DNA of 64,000 nt. Source: Paenarthrobacter sp. PH39-S1 (lineage in GTDB: Bacteria; Actinomycetota; Actinomycetes; Actinomycetales; Micrococcaceae). The notes under the pieces were generated by a model. That model was not told the origin of the DNA. It did no database searches and saw only the letters and a list, made by a program, of their open reading frames with translations. Location of the stretch: positions 1 through 64,000 of the forward strand of contig NZ_JASISR010000002.1 of the NCBI RefSeq assembly GCF_030063245.1, given 5' to 3'. Positions 1-7,852 of this stretch are shown here, piece after piece. A program made the position numbers and the translations under genes. Every line of letters begins with the position of its first letter. Positions within the stretch are counted from its first letter, which is position 1.

Positions 1-131
1 TTGCGGACCTTCCCGCCCTCCCGGAAGCTGCGGCGCAGATAAGCCGAACGGTAATCGCGTTCCAGGCCGTGCTTGTCAGTGTGGGACTTCCTCACTCTGA
101 CTACGTGAACCGCCTTCTCCTGCTGACTCAT
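1..131 (-). CDS. IS1634-like transposase, N-terminal part (runs off left edge)
   Basis: Reading the minus strand from the ATG at 131 gives about 43 codons with no stop before the window edge. The peptide contains [13 protein letters not shown], which resembles the conserved N-terminal signature (LLRRSYREGGKVK) of IS1634-family transposases. That family assignment is from memory of the family; no search was run. The gene points away from the truncated mnhC fragment that starts about 190 bp to its right, so the element's right end should lie between about 132 and 318. The insertion probably explains the loss of the 5' part of the Mrp operon. The catalytic domain lies outside the window, so intactness cannot be judged. 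Confidence 0.68.
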   Translation of the reverse strand, partial: MSQQEKAVHVVRVRKSHTDKHGLERDYRSAYLRRSFREGGKVR

Positions 132-209
132 ACCAACAAACTACACCCGTGTGGGGTCAGCACCGGTAACGACACGCCGAATATTCTGTCTACAGTTATT
201 GGCCGAAAA

Positions 210-255
210 TGGACCTTTCGCCAAGAAACTCGCGGGAATCAGAGCGAAAGGTCCA
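210..255. repeat. 12-bp perfect inverted repeat near the IS end
   Basis: TGGACCTTTCGC at 210-221 is exactly repeated in reverse complement at 244-255, with a 22-nt loop. It sits between the transposase start and the remaining mnhC sequence. It could be a terminator or a subterminal structure of the insertion element. There is no clear T-run, and the element's true end cannot be fixed from one copy. Confidence 0.6.
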
Positions 256-318
256 CGTAACTTCGGTCTAGCTGCTGTTGGAACGCAGTCTTACCCGGGT
301 GCTGCTTGGGCTGGTGCT

Positions 319-618
319 GAGGAATACAACGACCCGCTCCCGCAGGCGCTGATTCTGACTTCCATTGTCATTTCCTTCGCGGTGACGTCCTTCCTGCTCG
401 GGCTGATTTACCGCTCCTGGCTGCTGGGCCGGCAGGACGAAATCCAGGACGATGTGGAGGATCCAAGGGTGGCCACGCAGGACAATTTTGACGCCGAAGA
501 AGACTCGGAGATAGCCATGGAAACCGCGGAGTTCGGCGGCGAGGAAAAGCCTGCCGCCCAAACGCCGGGTGACCACAGGACAGACCCGCGCCCCACCGAC
601 GGAGGGAGCCGGAAGTGA
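319..618 (+). pseudogene. mnhC: Na+/H+ antiporter subunit C, 3' fragment
   Basis: From about position 319 the frame encodes [18 protein letters not shown] and a following transmembrane segment, which match the last membrane helix of MnhC/MrpC. A charged acidic tail follows. The first two thirds of the protein, including its start, are absent and replaced by unrelated sequence next to an IS1634-like element. The stop codon overlaps the mnhD GTG (GTGA at 615-618), the usual coupling in this operon, so the fragment is in its ancestral place. MnhC is a membrane subunit of the multi-subunit Mrp cation/proton antiporter. This copy cannot make a normal subunit. Confidence 0.85.
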
Positions 619-1986
619 ACGTCACCGCTTTCGCACCCCTCGCCGTCGTCCTGCCCTTCCTGGGAGCCGCAGCGGCCTTCCTGTTGATCCGCCATCCCCG
701 TGCCCAGCACCATGAGCATCTCGGTGCTGGCCTTTACGCTGCTGGTGGAGGTGCTGCTGCTGGCCTCCGTCTGGCAGGGGGGGCGATGGCGGTAACGCTG
801 GGCAGCCGTCAGCCTTTCCGTGCTGATCTACGCGACCGGGCAGGGCGAGGCCGACGGCGACGACGAGGGTCCCGTTTCGGTGTTCCATCCGACGTACCTG
901 ATTCTGGTGGCGGGCGTCTCCAATGCCTTCCTGTCCGGGGATCTGTTCAATCTCTACGTGGGGTTTGAGATTCAGCTGACCGCCAGCTATGTACTGATGA
1001 CCTTCGGGGGTACGGGGGAGCGGATCCGGGCCAACGTGACCTACGTGGTGGTCAGCGTGGTGTCCTCGCTGCTGTTCCTGAGCGCCATCGCGATGATCTA
1101 CGCCGCCACCGGCACCATCAAGATGGCGGACCTGGCCGTCAAGCTGGCGCACCTGGACCCGGGGACGCAGGCCCTGCTGCACGTCATGCTGCTGGTGGCC
1201 TTCGGCATCAAGGCCGCCGTCTTCCCGCTGTCCTTTTGGCTGCCCGACTCGTATCCCACGGCGCCCGCGCCCGTGACGGCGGGTTCGCCGGGCTGCTGAC
1301 CAAGGTGGGCGTGTATGCCATCATCCGTACCGAGACCCTGCTCTTCCCCGGAGGTGTGCTCGACGGCTGGCTGATGATTGCTGCCCTGCTGACAATGATG
1401 ATCGGCATCCTGGGCGCGCTGGCGCAGACCGACATCAAAGGCTGCTCTCCTTCACCCTGGTCAGCCATATTGGGTACATGATTTCGGCGTGGCCATCTCT
1501 TCCGTCATCGGCCTTGGCGCCGCGGTGTTTTACGTAATCCACCACATCACCGTCCAGACCAGTCTGTTTATGGTCGCCGGGCTGATCGAGCGGCGTGGTG
1601 GAAATTCCACTATGGATCGGCTGGGAGGGTTGGCCAGGCTGGCACCGGTGCTTGGTGTCCTGTACCTTATACCCGCCATGAATCTGGCCGGAATCCCGCC
1701 GTTCTCCGGGTTCATGGGCAAGCTCGGACTGCTGGAAGCCGGTGTTGCGCTGGGGTCTCCGCTGGCGTAGCTGCTGGTGGCCGGCGGGGTGTTGGCGAGC
1801 CTGCTGACGCTGCTGGCCATGGCACGCGTCTGGAACCGCGCATTCTGGCGCACCCCACAGGACGCCCAACTGCCGGATCCCGTGCTGCTGGCCACCAAAC
1901 CCGACGGGACGACAGCGCTGCGCACCAGCAAGTACGTCAGCAACACCGCGTCGGGGCGGTTCCAGGGCAAAGGCACCGTTCCGCTG
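615..1986 (+). pseudogene. mnhD: Na+/H+ antiporter subunit D, frameshifted and C-terminally deleted
   Basis: Homology to MnhD/MrpD, the NuoL/M/N-like proton-channel subunit, continues through several reading frames. Landmarks are FHPTYLILVAGVSNAF, LSGDLFNLYVGFEI, WLPDSYPTAPAPV, VYVIHHITVQTSLF-type sequence and NLAGIPPFSGFMGKLG. I place frame changes near 705, 1280, 1440 and 1483, and in-frame stops at 793-795 and 1768-1770. The last looks like TGG changed to TAG. The C-terminal region stops near 1960 and runs straight into mnhF, so the end of mnhD and all of mnhE are missing. The high remaining similarity with several independent lesions suggests recent inactivation. Sequencing error alone would not explain the mnhE deletion. 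Confidence 0.88.
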
Positions 1987-2247
1987 ATGACGTTGGTGCT
2001 CGTGATCGTGACGGTAATTCTGTCCCTGGCGGCCGCGGGCGCCATCTACCGGATGGCAGTGGGGCCGTCCCTGCTGGACCGGGTGCTGGCAGCGGATGTC
2101 CTGCTGGCCATCGTGGGGGCGGCGCTGGCCACGGATATGGCGGTGAACCGCCACCTGCACAGTCTGGCGCTGCTGGTGGCACTGAGCCTCATCGGTTTCA
2201 TCGGCTCGGTGACAGTAGCACGCTTCGTCTTGGACCGGAAAGGTTAG
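1987..2247 (+). CDS. mnhF: Na+/H+ antiporter subunit F
   Basis: An ATG at 1987 opens an 86-residue protein with three hydrophobic segments and the MnhF/MrpF hallmark GPSLLDRVLAADVLL, which is the normal length for the subunit. The frame also stays open upstream into the mnhD remnant, because the deletion that removed mnhE joined the two genes in phase. No Shine-Dalgarno sequence is visible before 1987, so independent translation is doubtful. MnhF is a small membrane subunit of the Mrp antiporter. Without C, D and E it is unlikely to function, and it should be treated as a survivor of a dying operon. Confidence 0.8.
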   Translation: MTLVLVIVTVILSLAAAGAIYRMAVGPSLLDRVLAADVLLAIVGAALATDMAVNRHLHSLALLVALSLIGFIGSVTVARFVLDRKG

Positions 2248-2249
2248 TC

Positions 2250-2681
2250 ATGAACGGACCGGCAGCAGCCGTCGATGACATCATCGACGTCCTGAGCATC
2301 ATCTTCATTCTGGTGGGCGCGCTGATGTCCTTGGCCGCCACCATCGGGCTATTGCTGTTTCCGGACCTGATGAGCCGGATGCATGCGGCCACCAAGCCCC
2401 AGGTGCTCGGTCTGCTCCTGCTGCTGGCGGCAGTGGGGCTGCAGCAACGCGACTGGGCGGTACTGCCGGTGCTGCTGGTGGCCTGGATATTCCAGCTGCT
2501 GACCGTGCCCGTCTCGGCGCACATGGTCGGATGCGCCGGCTACCGGACCAAGCACCTGCGCCAGGACATGCTGAGCGTCGACGAACTGGACGACGTGGTG
2601 GCAGCGGCCGCAGGCGAGGCGGTCCGTGGGAGGCCGGACCGGACACACACTGACCAGGACACCTACGAAACCGGAAACTGA
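2250..2681 (+). CDS. mnhG: Na+/H+ antiporter subunit G
   Basis: This 143-residue protein has the MnhG/PhaG pattern: a first helix (IIDVLSIIFILVGALMSLAA), the motif LLFPDLMSRMHAATKPQVLG, a second and third helix, then VSAHMVGCAGYRTKHLRQD. It begins two bases after the mnhF stop with an ATG. The C-terminal hydrophilic tail of about 40 residues is common in actinobacterial homologues. The reading frame is intact, although the upstream antiporter genes are broken or missing. It is the last gene of the operon; the next gene faces the other way. Confidence 0.9.
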   Translation: MNGPAAAVDDIIDVLSIIFILVGALMSLAATIGLLLFPDLMSRMHAATKPQVLGLLLLLAAVGLQQRDWAVLPVLLVAWIFQLLTVPVSAHMVGCAGYRTKHLRQDMLSVDELDDVVAAAAGEAVRGRPDRTHTDQDTYETGN

Positions 2682-2699
2682 GGCGCCCGTCCCGGCGGG

Positions 2700-2960
2700 C
2701 TAAACCTCGTTCGGGCTCTTGTTGATCCGGGCGATTGCCTTCTGCGTCCCGCGGCCGGCGATGACCTGGATGATGGCGGCGACGGCGGAGGAGACCAGCG
2801 CGAAGGTCAGCGCCGAGCGCAGGCTGTACTCCAGGTTGGTGCCGTCCTTCGGTGGCTTCTTCCCGGTGCTTTTCTGCCACACCAAGTCCACAGTTTTGTT
2901 GGCGAGGAACCCCGCACCGATGCTAACTCCGGTGCCCAGCAGTTTCAGCAGGATGTTCAT
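2700..2960 (-). CDS. DUF4235 small membrane protein
   Basis: The 86-residue protein starts at ATG 2958-2960 behind a good ribosome site (GAGGAGGC on the minus strand). It has a hydrophobic first segment (LLKLLGTGVSIGAGFLAN), a basic middle (KSTGKKPPKDGTN) and a second hydrophobic segment (ALTFALVSSAVAAIIQVIAGRG). This layout and the sequence TVDLVWQKSTGKKPP fit the actinobacterial DUF4235 family, whose function is unknown. It is a single gene, convergent with the Mrp remnant and divergent from the thiamine transport operon. A longer upstream frame exists but runs into the riboswitch region and is not supported. Confidence 0.85.
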   Translation of the reverse strand: MNILLKLLGTGVSIGAGFLANKTVDLVWQKSTGKKPPKDGTNLEYSLRSALTFALVSSAVAAIIQVIAGRGTQKAIARINKSPNEV

Positions 2961-3177
2961 GTGGCCTCCTCGGGGCTTACCGGGTCGGTACCCGGTGGGG
3001 ATAAAACGTCGCTCGCAACGAAACAGAAAAAATGTGCACATACCGCCCGGCGTCGGAACCGAAGCCCCAGCCGACCGGCTATCCGACAGCCTAGCGCGAA
3101 CAGCGGCTGTTGCACGAGACCGATGAGATGCCGCGCACGGGCACGGAGTCCGGTGTAGGCTGGAAGTTGCAATTAAC

Positions 3178-3281
3178 ACGACAGGGGAGCGCCGGATCCG
3201 TCCAACGGAACCGGGCGCTGAGAGTGCGGACAGCCGCAGACCCTCGAACCTGATCCGGCTAGTACCGGCGAAGGGAGTCGA
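3178..3281 (+). ncRNA. TPP riboswitch (THI element)
   Basis: The leader contains the conserved thiamine pyrophosphate aptamer elements in order: ACAGGGGAGC, the CTGAGAG core in GCGCTGAGAGTGCGG, CCGCAGACCCTCGAACCTGA, and CTAGTACCGGCGAAGGGA. It lies about 65 nt upstream of the ykoE start. TPP binding is expected to shut off the downstream hydroxymethylpyrimidine/thiamine-precursor transporter. The aptamer match is strong by eye. Confidence 0.96.
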
Positions 3282-3322
3282 GTTCTCTTCGGCATGCGGT
3301 GCCCTGCAAACACCCTGCCGCC

Positions 3323-3338
3323 CCTCCTGAAAAGGAGG
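3323..3338 (+). promoter_or_regulatory. Shine-Dalgarno-sequestering hairpin (riboswitch expression platform)
   Basis: CCTCCT at 3323-3328 pairs perfectly with AGGAGG at 3333-3338 across a GAAA loop. AGGAGG is the ribosome binding site of ykoE, whose ATG is at 3346. The hairpin would hide the ribosome site, so it is a good candidate for a translational OFF switch downstream of the TPP aptamer. The pairing is seen directly; its control by the aptamer is inferred. Confidence 0.75.
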
Positions 3339-3345
3339 AAACGCA

Positions 3346-4026
3346 ATGAGTAAGACACACGCGGGCGGAAACGGCCCCGAATCCACACCGACATCGCCGG
3401 ACCCCGGATCGACACAGCCATTGGGCAGCGCCACAGGTGCCCGGACCGCATCAAACTGGCGGGTCGTTGACATCGTCGTCGCCTCGGTCCTGGCCGTCGC
3501 CGTCGGCGTCATTTTCTGGCTCTGGTCCGCCGGCTACGCGGGCATTTCCATTATCACTGCGGCCTTTCCGCCGCTGGGCGGGCTCTATGGCGGCGGCTGG
3601 CTGATTGCGGGTGTGATCGGCGGGCTGGTGATCCGCAAACCCGGCGCGGCGCTGTACTGCGAAATTATCGCCGCCTTGGTCGAGGCGTTACTTGGCTCAC
3701 ATTTCGGCCTTACCGTGCTGCTGTCGGGCCTGGTGCAGGGTATCGGCGCGGAGCTGGCCTTCGCCGTCTTCCGGTACCGCAAATTCACCCTGCCGATTGC
3801 CCTGCTGGCCGGGGCGATGGCCGGTGTGGCCATGGGAATTCTGGATAATCTGGGGTACAACGCGGAATGGGATGTGGCGTGGAAGACCGTTTACCTGGTC
3901 TTCGGCGCGGTCTCCGGTGCACTCATCGCCGGGCTGCTCTCCTGGCTTGCGGTCCGCGGACTCGCGAAGACGGGTGCGCTGGCCAATCTGGCGTCCCGGC
4001 GGGCCGCGGCGGAGTCTGCGTTCTAG
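3346..4026 (+). CDS. ykoE: HMP/thiamine-precursor ECF transporter S component
   Basis: This 226-residue membrane protein starts with a disordered Gly/Pro/Thr-rich stretch of about 35 residues, then about six hydrophobic segments. Family signatures include FPPLGGLYGGGWLIAGVIG and LALxEALLGSxxG-like sequence (AALVEALLGSHFG). YkoE is the substrate-capture subunit for hydroxymethylpyrimidine/thiamine in energy-coupling-factor transporters. The TPP riboswitch upstream, the sequestered AGGAGG site and the ATPase and T-component genes immediately downstream support this. The N-terminal extension is longer than in Bacillus YkoE, and I assign it no function. Confidence 0.92.
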   Translation: MSKTHAGGNGPESTPTSPDPGSTQPLGSATGARTASNWRVVDIVVASVLAVAVGVIFWLWSAGYAGISIITAAFPPLGGLYGGGWLIAGVIGGLVIRKPGAALYCEIIAALVEALLGSHFGLTVLLSGLVQGIGAELAFAVFRYRKFTLPIALLAGAMAGVAMGILDNLGYNAEWDVAWKTVYLVFGAVSGALIAGLLSWLAVRGLAKTGALANLASRRAAAESAF

Positions 4027-4029
4027 GAC

Positions 4030-5748
4030 ATGGCTAGCTACGACAACGGCGGAACCCGGGAGGGCGTTCGGGCCGCCGCGGTTTCCGCGAAAGGTTGGGG
4101 CTGGCAGCATTCCGGGCGCGCGGCGCAGGCCGTCCACGATCTGGAACTGGAGATCTCCCCGGGGGAGCGCGTGCTGCTGCTGGGGCCCTCGGGGGCCGGA
4201 AAATCCACCCTGCTGCATGCCCTCGCCGGGTTGCTGGGGGCGGATCAGGATGCAGCGGAGTCGGGTCTGCTGACGGTCGACGGCGAAAATCCCACCGCCC
4301 GCCGCGGGCGTGCCGGCCTGATGCAGCAGGATCCGGAAGCGCAGGTGGTGCTCTCGCGGATCGGTGACGATGTGGCGTTCGGTGCGGAAAATCTTGCCGT
4401 TCCCCGGGACGAGATCTGGCGCCGCGTCGTCGGGGCACTCGATGCCGTCGGACTGGATTTTCCACTGGACCGTGCCACCTCGGCACTCTCCGGCGGGCAG
4501 AAACAGCGCCTTGGTCTGGCCGGTATTCTGGCCATGCAGCCGGGTCTACTGCTGCTGGACGAACCCACCGCGAACCTTGATCCCGCCGGGGTGCTTGAGG
4601 TCCGCGACGCCGTGCTGCGGATGCTGGACAGGACCGGGGCCACGATGGTGGTGGTCGAGCACAGGGTGGCGGTCTGGGTGGATGCGGTGGACCGGATCGT
4701 GGTGCTCGCGCCAGGGGACCGGGGCCACGGCGGCGGAGTGCTGATTGACGGGCCGCCCCGCCAGGTGCTGATGCAGGCCCGGCAAATGCTGACCGGCGCG
4801 GGAGTCTGGGTGCCCGGCTATGTGCCCGCCACCCGCCCGCGCACCCGTACCGGGGCCGAACTGCTCCGCGGGCCCGCTGCTGGCGCTGCGGTCCAGACAT
4901 CCTTCGGGTATGTCAATCCGGCGTCGAGCGGCCCCGGCAGCCTGGCCGGCAGCAGCTCCGGTAGCGGGGATCTACTGCTGCACGCTGGGCAGCTCGCGGT
5001 GTCGCGGCAGGCAACGGATAGCCGAAAGCGCGGCCGTGCCGCCCGGCACCCGGCCATAGCGGCGTCGTCGGGCGTCGACCTGACGGTGACCGCAGGTTCG
5101 GCGCTGAGCATCACGGGGCCAAACGGTGCCGGGAAGTCGACGCTCGCCCTCACCTTGGGCGGATTGCTGCCGCCGTTGGACGGAGAGCTGCGCGCCGGCA
5201 AAGGACTGCGCCGTGGGGCCGGACCGGAACCCCATCGGTGGAGGGGAGGAGAGCTGATCCAGCGCATCGGCACCGTGTTCCAGGAGCCCGAGCATCAGTT
5301 CATCACCGGGCGGGTGCTGGACGAGCTGAATTTCGGACCGAAAATCCTGGGCCGGGGGTCCGATCGGGTGGGGGAGCTGCTGGAACGGCTACGGCTGACG
5401 CATCTGACCGAGGCCAACCCGTACACGCTCTCCGGCGGTGAGAAACGCAGGCTCTCCGTTGCCACCGTACTGGCCGCAAGCCCATCGCTGCTGGTGCTGG
5501 ACGAGCCGACGTTCGGCCAGGACGCCAATACCTGGGCCGAACTCGCGAGCCTGCTCACGGAACTGCTCGACGCCGGCACCGCGGTGATCTCGGTGACCCA
5601 CGATGAGGATTTCACGGAAGTGCTAGGGGGAGCGCGGCTCCGGCTTTCAGCCGACGGCCGGCCCCTTGAAGCTGCGCGGTCCGAAGCTGCGCCGCAAAGA
5701 GTTGCGCCGTCTGACGTTGCCCGCAGCGGTGCCGGGGGTGCCCGGTGA
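4030..5748 (+). CDS. ykoD: ECF transporter duplicated ATPase
   Basis: The 572-residue cytoplasmic protein carries two ABC ATPase domains in tandem. Domain 1 has Walker A GPSGAGKST (about residues 53-61), signature LSGGQKQR and Walker B LLLLDEPTANLD. Domain 2 has Walker A GPNGAGKST, signature LSGGEKRR and Walker B LLVLDEPTFGQD. The two are joined by a Ser/Gly-rich linker. Each domain keeps a histidine switch region (VVVEHR and ISVTHDED). It starts three bases after ykoE and overlaps ykoC by four bases, so the three genes form one operon. It powers uptake of the thiamine precursor bound by YkoE. Confidence 0.93.
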   Translation: MASYDNGGTREGVRAAAVSAKGWGWQHSGRAAQAVHDLELEISPGERVLLLGPSGAGKSTLLHALAGLLGADQDAAESGLLTVDGENPTARRGRAGLMQQDPEAQVVLSRIGDDVAFGAENLAVPRDEIWRRVVGALDAVGLDFPLDRATSALSGGQKQRLGLAGILAMQPGLLLLDEPTANLDPAGVLEVRDAVLRMLDRTGATMVVVEHRVAVWVDAVDRIVVLAPGDRGHGGGVLIDGPPRQVLMQARQMLTGAGVWVPGYVPATRPRTRTGAELLRGPAAGAAVQTSFGYVNPASSGPGSLAGSSSGSGDLLLHAGQLAVSRQATDSRKRGRAARHPAIAASSGVDLTVTAGSALSITGPNGAGKSTLALTLGGLLPPLDGELRAGKGLRRGAGPEPHRWRGGELIQRIGTVFQEPEHQFITGRVLDELNFGPKILGRGSDRVGELLERLRLTHLTEANPYTLSGGEKRRLSVATVLAASPSLLVLDEPTFGQDANTWAELASLLTELLDAGTAVISVTHDEDFTEVLGGARLRLSADGRPLEAARSEAAPQRVAPSDVARSGAGGAR

Positions 5749-6542
5749 GCCTTGATGTGATGGCCGGTCCCCGGTCCACTGCCGTGTTGGCGAAGGCGAA
5801 CCCTCTCTCTAAACTGGCTGCCGCGCTGGTCCTGACAATCGCCTTACTGCTGAGCGTGGACTGGGCGTCGGCCACCGTGGCGTTGGTCTGCGAACTGGCG
5901 GTGCTGCCGCTTGCCGGTCTGAGCGTCCGGACGTTGCTGCTGCGCGGCTGGCCGATTCTGGCCGCGGCGCTGGTGGGCGGCTACGGTTCGGCGCTGCTGG
6001 CACCGAAGACCGGGGCGGTGCTGCTGGACTGGGGCCCGTTGCTCTTTACCGAAGGCTCGCTGGAGTCCGGCGTCGCGATTATGCTCCGCGGAATCGCCAT
6101 TGCGCTGCCGGGACTGATCGTGCTGGCCAGTACCGACCCGACGGATCTGGCGGACGCGCTGGCGCAGAAAATGAAGCTCCCGCACCGTTTTGTACTCGGG
6201 GCCCTGGCCGCGATGCGCCTCGTCGGCCTGCTGGTGGAGGAATGGCAGACCCTGGGGATGGCGCGGCGTGCCCGCGGTGTGGGCAGTGGCGGGGGATTTG
6301 CCGCGCGGTTCAGGTCGTCCCTCGGACAGGGAATGGCACTGCTGGTCCAGGCTGTCCGGAGGGCCTCCCGACTGGCCGTGACCATGGAAGCCAAGGGCTT
6401 CGGCGCGGGACCGCGGAGCTGGGCCAGGGAATCCACGTTCGGACCGATGGACCCGTGGGTCTTCGCCGCCGGACTGCTGATCGCCGCCGCAGTGGTGGGC
6501 GCCGCCGTCGTACTGGGGACCTGGAATCCGGTGCTCGGGTAA
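5745..6542 (+). CDS. ykoC: ECF transporter T component
   Basis: The GTG start at 5745 overlaps the ykoD stop (GTGA). The 265-residue protein has several hydrophobic segments and the EcfT-type coupling motifs near the C-terminal half, MARRARGVG and TMEAKGFGAGPRS, which carry the conserved Ala-Arg-Gly signatures that contact the ATPases. It is the membrane scaffold linking YkoD to YkoE. It is the last gene of the riboswitch-controlled operon, and about 1.3 kb without an intact gene follows. Confidence 0.92.
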   Translation: MSLDVMAGPRSTAVLAKANPLSKLAAALVLTIALLLSVDWASATVALVCELAVLPLAGLSVRTLLLRGWPILAAALVGGYGSALLAPKTGAVLLDWGPLLFTEGSLESGVAIMLRGIAIALPGLIVLASTDPTDLADALAQKMKLPHRFVLGALAAMRLVGLLVEEWQTLGMARRARGVGSGGGFAARFRSSLGQGMALLVQAVRRASRLAVTMEAKGFGAGPRSWARESTFGPMDPWVFAAGLLIAAAVVGAAVVLGTWNPVLG

Positions 6543-6679
6543 AACGACCAACCACCTGGAATCCGCGGGTTCCGGAGAGCGCAGGAACCCTATTGCGTTC
6601 CCTAGGACCCGCGGGTTCTCCGGTGTTCCCAAGTGGCCTGGGTTTCCCGGGCTGACCTTCGAAGCATGAGTCTTGTGCG

Positions 6680-6709
6680 CGTAAAGCGTGAGTTCCGTCA
6701 CGCTTTACG
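6680..6709. terminator. 12-bp hairpin downstream of ykoC
   Basis: CGTAAAGCGTGA at 6680-6691 pairs with TCACGCTTTACG at 6698-6709 across a 6-nt loop. It lies 138 bp beyond ykoC with no gene between. It may terminate the thiamine operon from the left or stabilise its transcript. No strong T-run follows. Confidence 0.45.
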
Positions 6710-6849
6710 GCGCGAGATGCCCGCGGTGGCCCTGGTGGAGGTTTTTGGAACCGGCTCCGTGACGAAGACGGTCCATAGCTACCCGACCCCAGCATCGCAC
6801 TTTGTGGTGCGTCCGCGCGTCGCCATCGTCACCATACACAAATTGGCGT

Positions 6850-7554
6850 TGTGAAAGAGCTGCCGCGTCAAAGCCCCGCTGATTACTTTCCCTGCGGCCC
6901 TGCCGCCCTTGTGGCCGGGGAAGGGGGAAGGGGGGCCTGACCTAGCGGGGCCGGCACGCTGCGGTTCGTCGTCATAGCCAACGATGCTCAGATCTTCCGG
7001 GACGCGCAGCCGCAGCCGGCCGCAGGCAAGTAGAACGCCCACCGCCACGCGGTCATTGGCGCACACGATCCCGGTGGGCCGATCCGTCCGAGGTGTCCGG
7101 CCGTCGTCGTTGGTTAAAAGGTATGGCGGCGGCGAAACCTTTGTTGACTTCCCACCCGGTGGTCACAATATTCGTCGCCGGCAAGTTCGCAGCCGCCATG
7201 GCCGTTGGAAACCATCACTACGGCGCCCCGGGGCGACGAGTTCGTCCGTGCGCGTTAGCGGGATCGAAACTGTTGGCCAGAATTGCCGGGACGCCTGCCA
7301 TAACCGGTGCCGGAAAGTGCTCGCGCAAACTCATGGCGGCGAACATGCCCCTTGGAGGAGCTTGCCGGCGAACGGCCCTCCACCGGGCGACGGCGTTGGG
7401 AGTGTAGTTGAGTTCCTTGGCCGCAGCCAGTATGCGTTCCTGCTTATCCTTGGCGATATTGCCGTCTGTGCCGGCCGTTAAGGACTAAACAGATGGCGCT
7501 GCGCGACACGCCCGCCACGCGGGCAACATCGAAGGAAGTGGCTTTCCGCGGCAC
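6850..7554 (-). pseudogene. LacI-family transcriptional regulator, inactivated
   Basis: On the minus strand the N-terminal helix-turn-helix is clear from about 7554: RKATSFDVARVAGVSRSA followed by ICLVLNGR. The frame is then lost, and a shifted frame continues the family pattern as DGNIAKDKQERILAAAKEL and NYTPNAVAR. Near 7066-6961 another frame encodes the ligand-domain end, CANDRVAVGVLLACGRLRL then VPEDLSIVGYDDEP. The pieces between are scrambled and the C-terminus fades out. Nothing else resembling a gene is visible between 6543 and 7852. No intact sugar operon adjoins it, so its former target is unknown. Confidence 0.83.
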
Positions 7555-7814
7555 CTCCTGAATCGTGTGAGGCCAGCGTAACTCAACCCATGTGACAGGG
7601 GTTGCAGCCTCCTCGACCCGGCGTGCTGGCCTGCATGGTTTACCCGGTTTGGCACCGGACTGCGGCGTGGTGAAGGCGGCGCGACATCCGGGTAGAGGTA
7701 CGGTTGACGTACGCGGCGGTTCGTTGCGGTGCAAGGCCGATTATCCCCGCAAATATCGCACCACCTGGTTAGGGTGCCGGCATTGACGGCAAGATTGCGT
7801 TGCGGGTCGTAGAT

Positions 7815-7843
7815 TTGACACTGTTTATGCACTTCATGATATT
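7815..7843 (+). promoter_or_regulatory. Promoter of the MurA-like gene, near-leaderless
   Basis: A perfect -35 TTGACA at 7815-7820 is followed after 17 nt by GATATT at 7838-7843. Transcription would start about 3 nt before the ATG at 7853. That fits the lack of a convincing ribosome site. Confidence 0.6.
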
Positions 7844-7852
7844 AGTAGAGGT

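Noticed and set aside
2700-3512. A 270-residue version of the DUF4235 protein
   Set aside because: The upstream part is antisense to the TPP riboswitch and has no conserved sequence. A strong ribosome site precedes the start at 2960.
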